From: Megachile rotundata
Lineage: Eukaryota; Arthropoda; Insecta; Hymenoptera; Megachilidae
Direction of reading: 5' to 3'
Assembly: GCF_050947335.1 (NCBI RefSeq)
Contig: NC_134984.1
Span: forward strand, 7,979,926 to 8,043,925
DNA length: 64,000 nucleotides
The position numbers were made by a program, and so were the translations under genes. The notes beneath the pieces are model-generated. The model had not been told where the DNA came from. It worked only from the letters and a program-made list of their open reading frames with translations, and did no database searches. This document shows positions 47,936 through 60,541 of this stretch, piece by piece (the stretch's first letter is position 1; each line of letters starts with the position of its first letter).

Positions 47936-49709
47936 AAGTATCATGTATGTAAATTTAAAAACCAAGAAATATATTGCGAGATTTACAAACAAAAATTTTT
48001 AAACAATTTTTTTGTTGTGAACGAGAGGTTTTGAAATATGGCGCTGATTTTTGACGAGCATCTGCACAATGATAAAATTTGAAGAACTGAAGCTAATAAA
48101 TGTTGTTCTTGGAGCAGGCAACTCTGTAATTTATAAAATATTTACCTAACAATGAAGTTATTATTTTATGTTGGACGAAGTAGAAAAAATTCTGTTAAAA
48201 GCGGATTTGCTACGGTTGGTAAGGCGTGGGTTTCATTCTCATTCAAATAATTTTATGAAACATCTTCTAATTTTTTTGGATGATTGCGTTAAATATGATT
48301 TATTTACAACTACTTTTCAAATATAATTTCACTTTTTAATATTTTTATATTTCCACATAGAATGGAAGTATAAATTTAAGTATTTATATGGAAAAATATT
48401 AAAAAATTATTGAATTATTGAATTATTAAATTAAAAAATAAAAAATAAAATATGGAAAAATACAAAAATATTAAAAGATCAAATAAAGATAAAATCAAAC
48501 TGAGATAAAAGATCAAATGCATAGATGATGTGGTAAGTTCCGAAATTCAGTATTATAAGATGAATAAAATAAACAAAAATAATGAACGTTATTATGAAAA
48601 ATAAAATAAATGATTAATAACTGAACAAATGTTATAAATGTTATAAATTGTATTGCCATTGTGGTGTACAGATATTCTGTTGAACATTAGCAAGAACATA
48701 ATTATCATTTTTGTTTTCAACAATTTTGTTGCAGGTATGACATAAATATGTGCAAGGCGGAAACAATACTTCCCTAAAATTTCAGTAATTCTAGCAAATA
48801 TAAAATTCTTCAGTTAAAACTTCGCTTGCACAATGTTTATGTTCATGAAATGCTGATATAATATGGATTTGTGGTACAATTTTATCTCCACATTTTTTAT
48901 TAAATAACCAACAAAATGTAATATAAAATTTCACATGACTTAGTGATTGAATTATATAAAAATAATATAGAAATATATCAAATTATCAAACGTTAACCAT
49001 AAATCGATTGACAAAAAACTGCCTTATCGTTAGTTTATAAAAAACCGCCCCGAATGTCATTCAATGTCGTGTAATTGCCATCCTTTAGTTATCAACAGTT
49101 TATTGTAATATTATTTTAAATAAATTAATTATTATATTTGGCTTAACATCTATTTAATAGTTCAAAGTCGTCGTCTTTAATCACTGCATAATTCTAACAA
49201 CATTTGTCCACGAAGACATGTTTCTAACTTTGAAATTTTTTATGCTGTGTTATTTTAATTCGTCGTATTTATCTTATGAAAGTGGAAATTTGTATACTAT
49301 AACCGTGACATGCTTTGAAACTTGAGAAAGACTGCGATTCACGAGGCACGTGTAGCCATTCGACATAAGCAATTTAACTTATAATGAAAATGCTTCGGAA
49401 ATTGTCGTGATTTGTTAAGCTTGAATTCGTGAATACAAATTATCTCATTGTATTTTTAATTATAATGATTTGAATGGTTCAATGCTTCATGGTAACAAAG
49501 TAATTTAAACCTTTAATTTCAAACAACTAGGTCTTTCAAAATAGAAACGAAGAAAATTATAATTGTCCGAAAGTTCTTAATTTTATTATGTTCGTAGCTA
49601 AGAATACTAATAAATACGATCTATAAAATTTTTATGATATTATGGAACATTTTATCTCTCCTTAATTACTGTTAAGTTTTAAGTAATATGTAAGTGTTAC
49701 AATATTTAA

Positions 49710-50240
49710 GATTTTTGAATCTTGAAAATTTCGGAATTTACGGATTCAAAAATGTGGGATTTTATGGATATCAAAATTAGGATATGCGGGGATTGAGAGA
49801 TAAAAGTTTGGTAATTTAGAAATTTAGAAATTTGGAAATTTGGAAATTTGAAAATTTAGAAATTAAAAATTTGGAAATTTAGACATTTGGAAATTTAGAA
49901 ATTTGGAAATTAAGAAATTTGAGAAATTAGAAATTTGGGAATTTGGGAATTTGGAAATTTGGAAATTTGAAAATTTAGAAATTTGGAAATTTAGACATTT
50001 GGAAATTTAGAAATTTGGAAATTAAGAAATTTGAGAAATTAGAAATTTGGGAATTTGGGAATTTGGGAATTTGGAAATTTGGGAATTTGGAAATTTAGAA
50101 ATTTGGAAATTAAAAATTTGGAAATTTAGACATTTGGAAATTTAGAAATTTGGAAATTAAGAAATTTGGGAAATTTAGAAATTTAGAAATTTAGAAATTT
50201 AAAAATTTAGCAAGTTAGAAAGTTAGAAATTTAGTAATTT
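49710..50240 (+). repeat. AAATTTGG array with a higher-order period of about 120 bp
   Basis: This is the cleanest array: 8-bp AAATTTGG/AAATTTAG units run almost uninterrupted from 49808 to 50235. A block containing AAATTTAGACATTTGGAAAT followed by GAAATTAAGAAATTTG recurs three times at about 120-bp spacing. Confidence 0.95.
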
Positions 50241-50689
50241 TTCTCATTGTTCATTAAAAAGAAATGTAACTGTCAATTTGTACGTAATGGCAACAAAAAA
50301 ATTGTCGATTTTGACAGAGGTTGAGTACTTATTGTTAGGACCACACCTATCGGGGGTATAATAACGATTGAATTTATGCATCAAGCTAAACAGATCTCAA
50401 TCATTTCGAATTTCCGGTCGTGTAACCCTAATTCAACTTCACACATTTTATAATTTATTTCTGTTATAAATATATCTATTAGTAATTTTACAATAAATAC
50501 AAGAGCATCATTTATTTCTTCGCCATCCTAAAGAAGATTACAATAACAAGAGTATGTTCTTTTTTTTGGAACCAGATGTTGCCTCGTCAAAAAGTTCATT
50601 GTATACAGAACAGTGTAACAAAAAACAATTTAACCTGGAACATCCTATAGGAAATCAACGAAGCTTTTTTCTCTGACATTTCTGGCGAT

Positions 50690-50990
50690 TATCCAATTTG
50701 TTGGTCGTCAATTCATATTGACGGACGAAAAATGTGTAGGAGTCAATTTGAGTCAATCTAATTCCTGGCTGGCAACCCTTTTTACTCGGAGAACGCGCAG
50801 TCTATCGTAGCTCTCGGGGAAATTCGCGAGAGCACGATGATGAAAAATCGTCGAGATTGCCACCGCAGAATGAAATGTTTTGACAGACGACGTCGACGAC
50901 AAGATACTCCCCCTTTATTGAATTCTGCCCTCAAGGCGTTGATTCTTACCAGACGAATTCGCCATTACTTCGTATTTTCGTTCCGCAGAC
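50690..50990. other. GC-richer island
   Basis: CpG-containing sequence (GGGGAAATTCGCGAGAGC, GACAGACGACGTCGACGAC) with no recognised frame. A second such stretch lies at 51540-51920 (CTACCCGGGTCCCTTGAG, CACCCGCCGAAACTGC). Both could be regulatory or unique host sequence. Confidence 0.3.
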
Positions 50991-51388
50991 TCAACCTAGC
51001 CTCCAGTTGAACATGTGGTTCGATTGTATCGTTAACATTTTGATTTGTTGTTGCTGCAAAACTTATGGCTGCTATTACGTTGGAGCTGAGTGTTATCAAA
51101 AGTGTAAGGATATTTTCAAATTTCAGAATTTTTCATACATTATTAAATTTACAAAATATCTAATTTCTCATCTTCAAATTTACAAAATTTCAAGTTTCTA
51201 AATCTTTAAATTTCTCTTTTTTCAAATTGCCACTTTTGTAGTATGCGTCAACAAGATTGAAATAGAGAATCGTGGATCCAATCGAAATATGTCACAATGT
51301 AAGAATTATCATAAATTTACACAAAATACACACATTATTGAAACAATATTGAAAATTACTGTATTCTTTTAACTTCAAGAAATTTGCA

Positions 51389-51422
51389 TCCATTTTGACG
51401 GGTTCCGTAAATCTAACGTTAA
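51389..51422 (+). mobile_element. Family G MITE end
   Basis: Contains TTTTGACGGGTTCCGTAAAT followed by CTAACGTTAA, closing on TTAA 51419-51422. The same end recurs at 52672-52704 with one or two changes. Confidence 0.55.
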
Positions 51423-52145
51423 TCGAGACATAAAAGGATACCGTATCACTTGTTCACAAGGGCGAGCATTGTCAGGGTGAAAAGATAGTAAAAGAAAATA
51501 AAAATGTTTGATGAAATAAGCATCACCCTGGTGTACAGTGTGCACGATAGGAACGGTACACGCACGACTACCCGGGTCCCTTGAGAAATTCGAGCCGGAT
51601 CGATCTATCGGCTGTTTTTTTTTCACCTTCCACTCCCACTCTTTCCCGAGTGGCATTAGGCAGGTTTAATGCGATGCCTGCAAAAAGGGAAACAGGGAAG
51701 GGTGTAGAAGTACGGCGAGTGGATGGCGAGTGCCATTGACTGCAGAATAAAATACACGGTGGCGTTCTAACCGCGGCTCAGCCTTGGCAAAATTCCATTT
51801 CTTTTCCATGAAGTCCATGCTCAGAGCAAAAAACTGATATTTCGCTTTCCTTTTCTCTCTTTCTATACCCTTTCCACCCGCCGAAACTGCATCGACAAAT
51901 TCTGGCGCAGATATACAGGCTGATTCAGAATGAGCGTAATAAACTTTGACAGATCGTTGGAGATCGTGATTTTGGAAGAGCTTTTGGTTGAAATTTTTAA
52001 AATACTTTTCGGATAAAATACGATTTGAAACATTTGCTTGCAGCATTCGTATTTTTCGAAATGTTTGTTGAAAATAAAAAAAAATACTGTGTAAGGAAAA
52101 ACAGTAAAGCGTTGTATAGTAATTCTGGAACCCTAAACCAACCGA

Positions 52146-52302
52146 CATGTAATGTGACCTTAATTTGAAATTAAAAATGACGTTAAAAAATAAATAAATA
52201 AACGACGAAACACAAATTAGTACACACATTTGTTCTTTACCTTGATGAAAATCAATGCTGATTTCAAGAAATGTACTTTAACAAAATGTGTACCTTATAA
52301 TA
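52146..52302 (-). mobile_element. Family G MITE interior, inverted copy
   Basis: Inverse of 26336-26490 with long near-identical stretches (ATTTGAAATTAAAAATGACG; AACAAAATGTGTACCTTATA). Confidence 0.75.
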
Positions 52303-52671
52303 ATGCGAATAAATTATATTATATCTCATAAATTAAAATTTTAAACTTGTGGGGTACATAAACCTAGACAACAAAATAAATATTTCAATGCTGCCTACAA
52401 CAAAAAAAATTATTAATGAAATATTTAATTTTATAACGGCGTATGCTAATTTATTGCAACGTATTTTTAAATATTATGTATTTAAAACTAAATTTACGGA
52501 TGTTTGATGGTCACTTTTATTTAAATTTACCTAAAGTAGAAAAATAAATAAATTGCAGATGATATGTGAATTGCCTAAAACATTGATTCTTTTGCTGAAA
52601 GTTGATGAAAGTTGACATTTTTACAAAAATTTCTTAACAAACTCTGTCATCTAAAATAGATCTATTATCCG

Positions 52672-52704
52672 TCATTTTGATGGGTTCCGTAAATCTAGTG
52701 TTAA
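52672..52704 (+). mobile_element. Family G MITE end
   Basis: CATTTTGATGGGTTCCGTAA followed by ATCTAGTGTTAA. The TTAA at 52701-52704 marks the border. A GTCACATCAGTAAAAATGAC segment follows and may be the start of an adjacent copy. Confidence 0.55.
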
Positions 52705-52999
52705 TAGCACTAGAATTGTCACATCAGTAAAAATGACTGACTTTATAATTCTATTTAAAAATTTCTACTTCATGTCACATTTTTTCCGCAATAATCATAT
52801 AACAAAAGAAATAATATGATGAATTTTACTTTTTATATGAGGTTTCAGGCTTTCAGATGGATTAGTACTACCAAAAAGGTATTACGTATCATGGAATGTT
52901 TTTTGTAAGGGAGTATTAAATCAATAAATATAAAAATATTTTGTTATGTATTTTTGAAGTTTTACTAGTTTTGATAGAAATAGTTTAGTGTTTTCTTTC

Positions 53000-54440
53000 A
53001 TATTATTTTGATGTTTTGTTATTTTAGATGGATTTTGTTTAAATTATTTTCAATTTATTTATCTGTACTATATGTGGAATATATCTGTATATATCTGTAG
53101 TATATCTGGATTATTTTAATATAATACACAAATGTTTTGAAATATATTAAAAATTACGAGAACATGTAAGGGGAATATATAAGATACTCTTATGCATTTG
53201 AACTAGCAATAACATTGAAATTAACTTGTGGAGGTCATATTAAAACTTCTAAATTAAATAGAATTCTTTCACACGAATCGATTCTTTGGAGTATTTTGAA
53301 TAAAAGGAAAAAAACCAAATAAACAAAAAATCAACAATTAATTAGATATTTCATGATTCTGTGAAATATCTTATTGTTAGTTTTCCAATTTTAAACATTT
53401 TCTATATGTAAAATGCTCCAAAGAATACTCACATATGAAAAATTTAACATGCTATTTATAAATTTTTATGTAATTTTTGTAGGACGTTTTAAGGTTCTGA
53501 CAAAGTCCAAATATACAAAAGTACAATACTGAGAAATGAGATAATTCATGTAAAAATTTGGAATACGTTTCAAATTACTGATTTTTTGATATTCTAATTC
53601 AAATACTTTTGAGAACTGAATATTTAAAAAATGCACTATGCAAAAAATCTAAAAAGCAATATGCGGTTCAGTTAAAAAAATAAACGAAAATGCACTTTTT
53701 AAAAAATATGAAAATTCATATTTTTCGTTCAATAAAATCGTATATTACGATTAATATATTATTCTTCAGTTTAAATTATCTTATAAACTATTGATTTCGG
53801 TTATATTGTATCTTAATACCTTTTTAAGAAAAATGCTTCAAAGAATAAATCCACGTAAAAAGAAGGTATGTTATTCCATTTAAAAATATAATAGAGTAGC
53901 TCAAAATTTAGAATTGGTTTGAATTTTATATGTATAATAGTTTACCTTACTTAAAATTGGTTTCAATTTTATATGTATAATAGTTTACTTCAACTTAATT
54001 TGGTTTACACCGAGTAACTTAAATAAATAGCAACAAAATGATTATGCAACAATGTATACAATTTCCGAAACCTACATAGAAGTATACGTTTGGTAACGTA
54101 TCTAACTCAGCACAAAATATTGCATCAGCTTGTCATTTTATTTGAACGTTCTTTAAAGTGATTTGCAGCTTTAAGAATACAGGACAAAGAAAGTGTTTAT
54201 GAACTCTCTTTGAATTTCTCTAAACCTCTTAAAATTATTTCATAAATAGTCAATTTATAATATCCATTATTAAATTCATAAAAAGTCATCACACATGTGA
54301 ATTCTGTTTCTCACTTAACAAAACTTTGAAAAACATCTGTAAAAATAAAAATGAACTTGCATTTTGCGTTTGGAGTATTTATTATGGAACTTATATAAAT
54401 TCTAACAACCTGCAGGTTTAATTTTTGTAATGTCACGTAT
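53000..54440. other. AT-rich sequence, no gene recognised
   Basis: No coding region or mobile element is clear. A short tandem duplication (ATTTTATATGTATAATAGTT, two copies about 50 bp apart) lies at 53912-53990. Confidence 0.4.
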
Positions 54441-54442
54441 AT

Positions 54443-54703
54443 TAACCTCTGTGCATTCGAAGACTTTTGCTGTTTGCAGATAGCAACTTACTAGCTGAAG
54501 TTTGATGAATTCTTTTCACGTTATTATTTCTCTATTATTAAATTCAATTATAATTGTTTTCAATCAAATATAATTACAGTTATTGTATAAATTCAATTGT
54601 AATTACAGTATGACACTATAGATTCGATTAAAAAATACTTATTTCAAGTTACCCAGCTAAATTGAATGGTGAATGTGAGCCACCTTGCGAGCGCAAAGGG
54701 TTC
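54443..54703 (+). mobile_element. TTAA-type MITE, family E, copy 1
   Basis: Begins TTAACCTCTGTGCATTCGAA and ends with AATTGAATGGTGAATGTGAG and GCGCAAAGGGTTCAA. Its end matches 60490-60541 (AACTGAATGGTGAATGTAAG). Confidence 0.55.
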
Positions 54704-55353
54704 AACATTCAGAGATTAATTCGCGAAATAACTAAACTTTCAGTTGCGTGAAACGCTTGCAAAAGAGAAGACTCATGATAGACGTATATTGTTGATGAGG
54801 TAGGCGTGTGGGTCAGCTTTGTTTGAGAATTATGCAAGCTCCTATTTCAACAGGAGGCCACAAGGATAATAATCGGTAGTTGCGTCAAACTGTCTTATTG
54901 CCTTTTGTACAATGTACTATATCTTTATGTGAGACGGTTCGACGTCTTCTCCTAACATGCAATCTCATTTTTGCTGATTATGAAACATTTTGAAATTCTT
55001 TAAGACATTGTTCATTCAAACTTTATTTATAGTATCTTAATTAGCAAGATAATTTATTTGTTATATATAATTCGTTCATACATAGGTTCTGGATGAAGAT
55101 TATCTAAATATCTATTCTGCTTGTTGTGCTACGAGAAAACTTAACTACAAAGCTGTTTTATATTAAGATAAATTATATTTACCTTGAAAAGGATAATGAT
55201 ATAAAGTTACAAAGAGGACTAGGTCAGATTTTTCAAATTTCTATATGAAATATCTCATTTCAAATAAGAAAATTTCTTCAATTTTCAATTTTCGAGTTCA
55301 TTATTGCAGTATATAGTTATAGTAAATAAAATGTGAAAGGACATGATCAATTA

Positions 55354-55410
55354 TAAAGTATGGTATGATACGTAACAAAGTATAAAGTATGGTATAATAT
55401 ATAACAAAGT
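55354..55410 (+). repeat. Two-copy tandem repeat (about 27-bp unit)
   Basis: TATAAAGTATGGTATRATAY followed by RTAACAAAGT, twice, directly before repeat K copy 2. Confidence 0.85.
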
Positions 55411-55995
55411 CTGACCAACAAGATGCACTTCTTATATTTTTTGAAGGCTTATATTCCTCAGAACTAGCCACAATTTCTCCAAATTATATTCGTTCAATGT
55501 CTGCAGCAATCTTCAAGGAAATTCGCCAAAAACGTTTGAACTGACGTGCAATTACGTCATACCGCACTATCTCATGAATATTCACTGCAGCAATTAAGAA
55601 AATATTTCGACCGCTATGTTTTGGCACGATTACACGAGTGAAAGTATTAACTTCTGATCGAGCTTTTGTTCTCCGAAGATGATAATTAAATTCCGATCAG
55701 TGAATGAATATTACTTTTTGCCTTTTTTTCCGGGGCGTTTCGAGAAAAATGCGGTGCATACTTTTTGCGCTCGTTAGTTGTTTTTCAGGAGTTTGATCAA
55801 CTTCTAATGATGCGTTATAATGAGATACTTCGTTACGTAATTTACTTCTAACTCATGGTTAATTTTAAATATTCAAATTTCAGAAGAGAACCACGAAATG
55901 ACAAAAGAGTGACAAACGACAAATGTGTTATATCACTTTTGAGTCATCTACAAGATGAATTTGATTAGCAAAGAGGTGAATTTGATAAATGGATG
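55411..55995 (+). repeat. Dispersed repeat K, copy 2
   Basis: Partner of 25487-26090 in the same orientation, with substitutions and small indels. No frame is conserved between the copies. Confidence 0.85.
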
Positions 55996-56559
55996 GGTAG
56001 AACATATTTTAATACAATACATATTAATAACCTCACGTGATATCTGTGCCGTTTAATAACTGCCCGGTGTTATATTTCTGTATGCGCAAATGCATAAGTA
56101 TAATACTCAGTTTCAATATTTACAAAATGAACAAGAAATAAGACTAATTCGAATTTTCTATTATTCACTAAACCTAAAACAAGTCTATAGAAAATAATAT
56201 ATTAATTAATTACAACTTTAACAAAAGTACCTCTTTTGACCAAATCATTATAAAACCAGTTAAAAAACGTTGAATCTCAAAGTTCAATAATATAGTTGAA
56301 AAATATTTTTGCGTGACATGAATATTGAATTAAATTAACTATTGTATTTATGTAAAGCTAATACTTTGTCAATATATCTTCTTAAACATTTAAAGTAAAA
56401 AAAATGGTATTACTATAAAAATTCCCCTCAATCGTTAATTATCGGGATTTCTTCGAGCATTAAGGATATTTACCTTGTTCACCCACCAAAACAATTAATT
56501 ACAACATAAAAATTGGTTTGCGAAGTACGCAGTGTAAAATTGTGAAAAAATAGCGGAGT

Positions 56560-56960
56560 ATAACCAACCATTTTGCACTGTTCCAATTCGATCGATCAGC
56601 ACCGAAATTCTCTTTAGCCGGTTCAGACAATCCGGTTTGTCGCGGAAATTAACGCGACCATGTTGTAGAGCGAGGCAACGAAACGAAATCGCGACGTATG
56701 CGATGCACGTTCGGTGATTTTGTGGGATTCGTTAAAGTTTATCCGGTGGCGTGGCGAGGCGCTTAATTGGGGCGCTTATCAATTCGGTCGTTCGAAACGA
56801 GGACCGTCTGGTTCTGGACATTGGGTAATTATAGTAATTACACTGGAGCATCGACGCAGCTACTGGATGCTTCCCGTATACAAGGGGTGTATGCACACAG
56901 TGGTGATACGGCTCCTCGATGACAGTGGCCTAGGTCAATATCAGGATGAACCTCTTAGTA
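56560..56960. other. CpG-rich island
   Basis: About 400 bp with much higher GC than its surroundings (TTGTCGCGGAAATTAACGCG, CGAAATCGCGACGTATGCG, CGAAACGAGGACCGTC). A 91-codon plus-strand frame spans part of it but has no domain I recognise. It is a candidate promoter or enhancer upstream of the first visible icarapin exon. Confidence 0.35.
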
Positions 56961-57077
56961 TAGCTATAACTATTGATATAACCACTTGAATTAATAGCTG
57001 GCAATTAAGCGGATAATGTTTCTCCTCCTCCGTTCAAATTTCACCTTACAGGAAAACAATTTCGTTATTTAAGGTAT

Positions 57078-58191
57078 CAGTAGTTGACACTTCAAGGAAT
57101 TTTTTGTCTATTTGTTCACATAGCTCAGGCTAAGTTCACTTTATGGAAAATTTATGATTAGTAGTCGCTGCACAAACTATTCTTCTATTATATTACAACA
57201 AGTATTCATTCCTAGTGGCGGTTGTAAATTTTTTTCTTTTTTTCTTCTAAACGTAAAATTTGATTCAATAGTTGACACCCAGCGAAAACGGAAAATTTAG
57301 TAGTTGACATCCTTTTGTTTCAATAGTTGACATAGGGATAAAATCCAATTAAGGAACTAGTCTTGATAATGTGTGAATGCAGATTTTTTTTGAACGTTTA
57401 AAAAAGATTATTCTTGAGTAAGTTTACAAAAAAATATTTAATAATTAAGGGCTAATATGAAGAGTTAATAATAAATATTTAATATGAAGAGTTCGAACAC
57501 TCCTCATATTGGAGTTATCTTCATATCAGTTTTTTGTTGCATTTTCTTCTGCATCAGTCATACTCTGGCTGGGCCCATTTTTCTTTTAATTGGATGTTTG
57601 CCTTCAACGTTGTATTTTAAAGTTACCCTCGGAACACTAAATTTCCTAGCTGCCATTTTATACGGAGTTTTAGGGAGCCGAACATCTTCCACAGTCGTTT
57701 GCATAGTCTCTTCTGTATAATTTCTGAAGTTGCCCTTCGTAGGAGGCAACTCAAAATTGACAGAGGAACAAGGTTAACTACTAAATAATACACCATTGAA
57801 AGTTTCAGTAGTTGACACAGAGTGTATTTAGACAATTTAGCATAGTTTGTTGCCAATTTTAATAAATAAACCTCCTTTTAAGCTTCAAACTACACAAACG
57901 AATGTCTTTTTTACTCACAATGATTAAATAATACAAACTTGCAATACTTACATTTTAACCAAATCCTTAGCGATTTATATAAGAAAACACTGAAAAATCG
58001 TAAGAGCCGTGGGCAAGTTCGATTAATCAGTTGCTATTACATTTTTGAATGGCGGATATGCACAATAATTCGCAATTAAGCCACTGAAGCGTGACAGTAT
58101 ACAGATTAATAAGGTTTGACGTATTCCAACTTGTGGTTTCCTTATTTATTTACTTTTTTTGAAAAAGTGTCTGGTACAGTGTCAACTACTG
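57078..58191 (-). mobile_element. Pogo/Tigger-like DNA transposon remnant
   Basis: 1114 bp bounded by the inverted 13-mer CAGTAGTTGACAC (57078-57090) and GTGTCAACTACTG (58179-58191). Four more direct copies or one-base variants lie inside, at 57266-57278, 57299-57310, 57321-57333 and 57806-57818. A psq-type HTH is encoded on the minus strand at 57561-57749. CAGT-type ends plus a psq/CENP-B-like N-terminal HTH fit the pogo/Tigger group. The flanking TA is not perfect and the DDE domain is missing. Confidence 0.82.
57561..57749 (-). pseudogene. Transposase fragment with psq-type helix-turn-helix
   Basis: About 63 residues containing NYTEETMQTTVEDVRLPKTP, YKMAARKFSVPRVTLKYNVE and GKHPIKRKMGP. 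This is the psq/CENP-B N-terminal HTH pattern (W/YTEExxxxAVExVRxGxxxxxxAAxxFxVPRxTLxxxVxGK). It stops at TGA 57558-57560. One frame over, the next residues (MTDAEENATKN) resemble the expected continuation, so a frameshift probably lies near 57560. The catalytic region is absent. Confidence 0.82.
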
Positions 58192-60058
58192 GTGCTCTCA
58201 CGTTAAATCGTTTATTTTAAAAGTGAGACATATCCATTTTTGAAAAAGTACTTAATTATAAGAAAAGAGTTTAGAATTTATTTCCATTTAAAGTTTTTAA
58301 ATTTGAGCAAAAACTATCATTCTGAATTTTAGAACCTTTTCCTAAATCCAATAGATTCTTACATTTCTGTCCTGACAAGACAAAACAGATTTCATTTTTC
58401 TACAAATTTTGTATAAAGTTAGGACAAATACACTATTCATTAACATATAACATTTTTTAAGCATGTTGTAGAATATTTCAAATATCAGGTCTACCCACAT
58501 GCATACTTTTAAGGAATTTGCACTATGTTTTAAATTCTTGCAGTTGCCAACTCCAGGAAATTGTAGAGTGGTGCGACTAACGTGGAGGAGGTTTTATGTA
58601 AATCGATACGAATACATAATAATTATAAGTGGAATTTGCGTTATTTTAAATTGATGTGGGTTTGTCCTATCAGTGACTGCAGCTTTCGGTTGAGTCATAC
58701 GTTTCCCAAAATGGTAACAAACTTTCGATATAATTCTAGTATTTAAGTATCTTATAAATTATTATATTATAATAAAATTGTTAGGGATTAAAATTTATAT
58801 TTATGTCAGATAGTTAATCCGTACACAATCTGTGAAACGCAAGATGTTGTGGTATTCCTAAAAAGGTACGTACATATTTACGATTAAACAGTTTACGAAC
58901 ACATAAATTTTGATCAACCGAATGCAACTTTATACGTAGTTTTATCTTTGACTATAACTGTTTTAGACGTAAACTTTCGAACTGTTTGCAAACAGCAGCA
59001 GAATAATGAAAACATATCGTGAAGAGTTCGTAGTTTGAACACATTTCACGAACAGAAACTTGTATACATATAATCACATGCAGTTCGAAAACTGATCGTA
59101 AGTTTTAGCGAAAATACTTTAGATATGCAATGTAAAAAGTCTTGGAAAAGAATGAAATTTGTCGCAGCATCTGACTACACAAGGTCTTAATTTTTTTGGT
59201 ATATATAGTATTTTATTGTATGTGTATATCATACACAGAATACAATAAACGTCATTAAAAGACAATGTCAATTTCTGATTAGTTTAGGATTGTATTACGA
59301 ACCAGAGCGGAATATTCATTTACGATATCGATACTGGCTTATACTCTTACTTATTACTGACATTTTACTTTGTACTATTACTGATTCTAATAATATCACG
59401 TTTATTTTATAAACGTTAACGTTTTCATTATATACTAAAACAGATAATAGTCTATTTGAAAATTTTGATTTACGATCGTTAAATTTTTCCAGTGTCAGGT
59501 AAAATACGAAGAGGTCATAAAACAATTACTACTGCATTATATGTTTGCTGAAAAGCTTTAAAAAGGACCAATAAATTTTGGTCGAAAACTGTTTAGCCAT
59601 TCGCCGTATTTTATGGACTTTTCGATTACTATTTATTCCCATGGGTACTTGCAAAACTTCCTGAAAGGAAAGGAATTCTTAATCTTCTTATACACTTATA
59701 TAACTTCCAAGTAACATATCAAATTTTTGTCGTAAATTTTAAACTTCCTTTCCCTACTTTTTTCGCGGCGGACATAAGGTAGAACGTTCAATGTGGATTT
59801 ACCTTGCGCGAATATTACGAAAACTATAGTTCTTCATATAACATACTGACTCATAATTAGACATGCAATTAATTCTAAAAATGGTTCCTTTAAATTTTAA
59901 TAGCAGCTAATATAGAAAATCGCGTGTCATTTTTGCGCTACAGTTTGTCTCAAAAAGAATGCACTCATCACATGGATAATATACATGTGCGAATATGTGA
60001 ATTTACGGAAAAGATTAATCTATTCAATAACTATACTCAAAACAATAATACTAAAAAA
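58192..60058. other. AT-rich sequence, no gene recognised
   Basis: No domain-bearing frame, structured RNA or named repeat is visible. Short open frames are AT-driven. Confidence 0.4.
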
Positions 60059-60306
60059 TTAAACCCTTGCTCTGCAATAACGTGTCCCACTCGTGACACA
60101 ACAGTTGAAATATAATAAACCAGACTCGTATTTTCACTGCAATTGAATTTTTGGTTCAGTTTTAATTAAAATCTGCATAATTGAGGATCAGTAAAGGCAA
60201 AATGTGCTTAACATTTTAACATTCTTTAGTTGCCTTTACGTTGCAGGAATAATTAGGTAGAATTAAATATTGCAACTGTCTAGAAAATTGTAGGTTAAGG
60301 GGTTAA
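60059..60306 (+). mobile_element. TTAA-flanked MITE related to families A/B
   Basis: TTAA 60059-60062 with ACCCTTGCTCTGCAATAACG at the left and TAGGTTAAGGGGTTAA at the right (TTAA 60303-60306). Interior GACTCGTATTTTCACTGCAA and GGCAAAATGTGCTTAACATT match the truncated copy at 15728-15875. Confidence 0.7.
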
Positions 60307-60541
60307 ACTACTCGTTACCTTTTATTAACTAATTGCGAAGGTATTTTTGTTAACAAGCAGCTATTATAAAACCTTTTAATTTATTCTTATAATGTATTCT
60401 TTTGACGTTATTATTTTTCGCATATTTTAGTCATTATTACTCTTTCGAAGTTATTATTTCATTCGCTTTGTTTTACATCGCATTCAAATTGCTGTGTTAA
60501 ACTGAATGGTGAATGTAAGTCACTTTTCTGTAAAAGGTTAA
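60303..60541 (+). mobile_element. TTAA-type MITE, family E, copy 2
   Basis: Shares its left TTAA with the preceding element and ends AACTGAATGGTGAATGTAAG, then TGTAAAAGGTTAA. The interior is related to 54443-54703 (TTTTGACGTTATTATTT). Confidence 0.55.

Noticed and set aside
50945..51025. Possible first icarapin exon on the minus strand with a GTAAGA donor in the right phase
   Set aside because: The ATG frame gives only five polar residues before the donor and has no hydrophobic core, so it cannot be a signal peptide.
51666..52229. Long minus-strand frame of 187 codons
   Set aside because: It spans a boundary between GC-richer unique DNA and a family G MITE interior, has mixed composition and no domain. 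Its left half is most likely non-coding.
56714..56989. 91-codon frame in a CpG-rich island
   Set aside because: No recognisable family, and long frames are expected by chance where GC is locally high.
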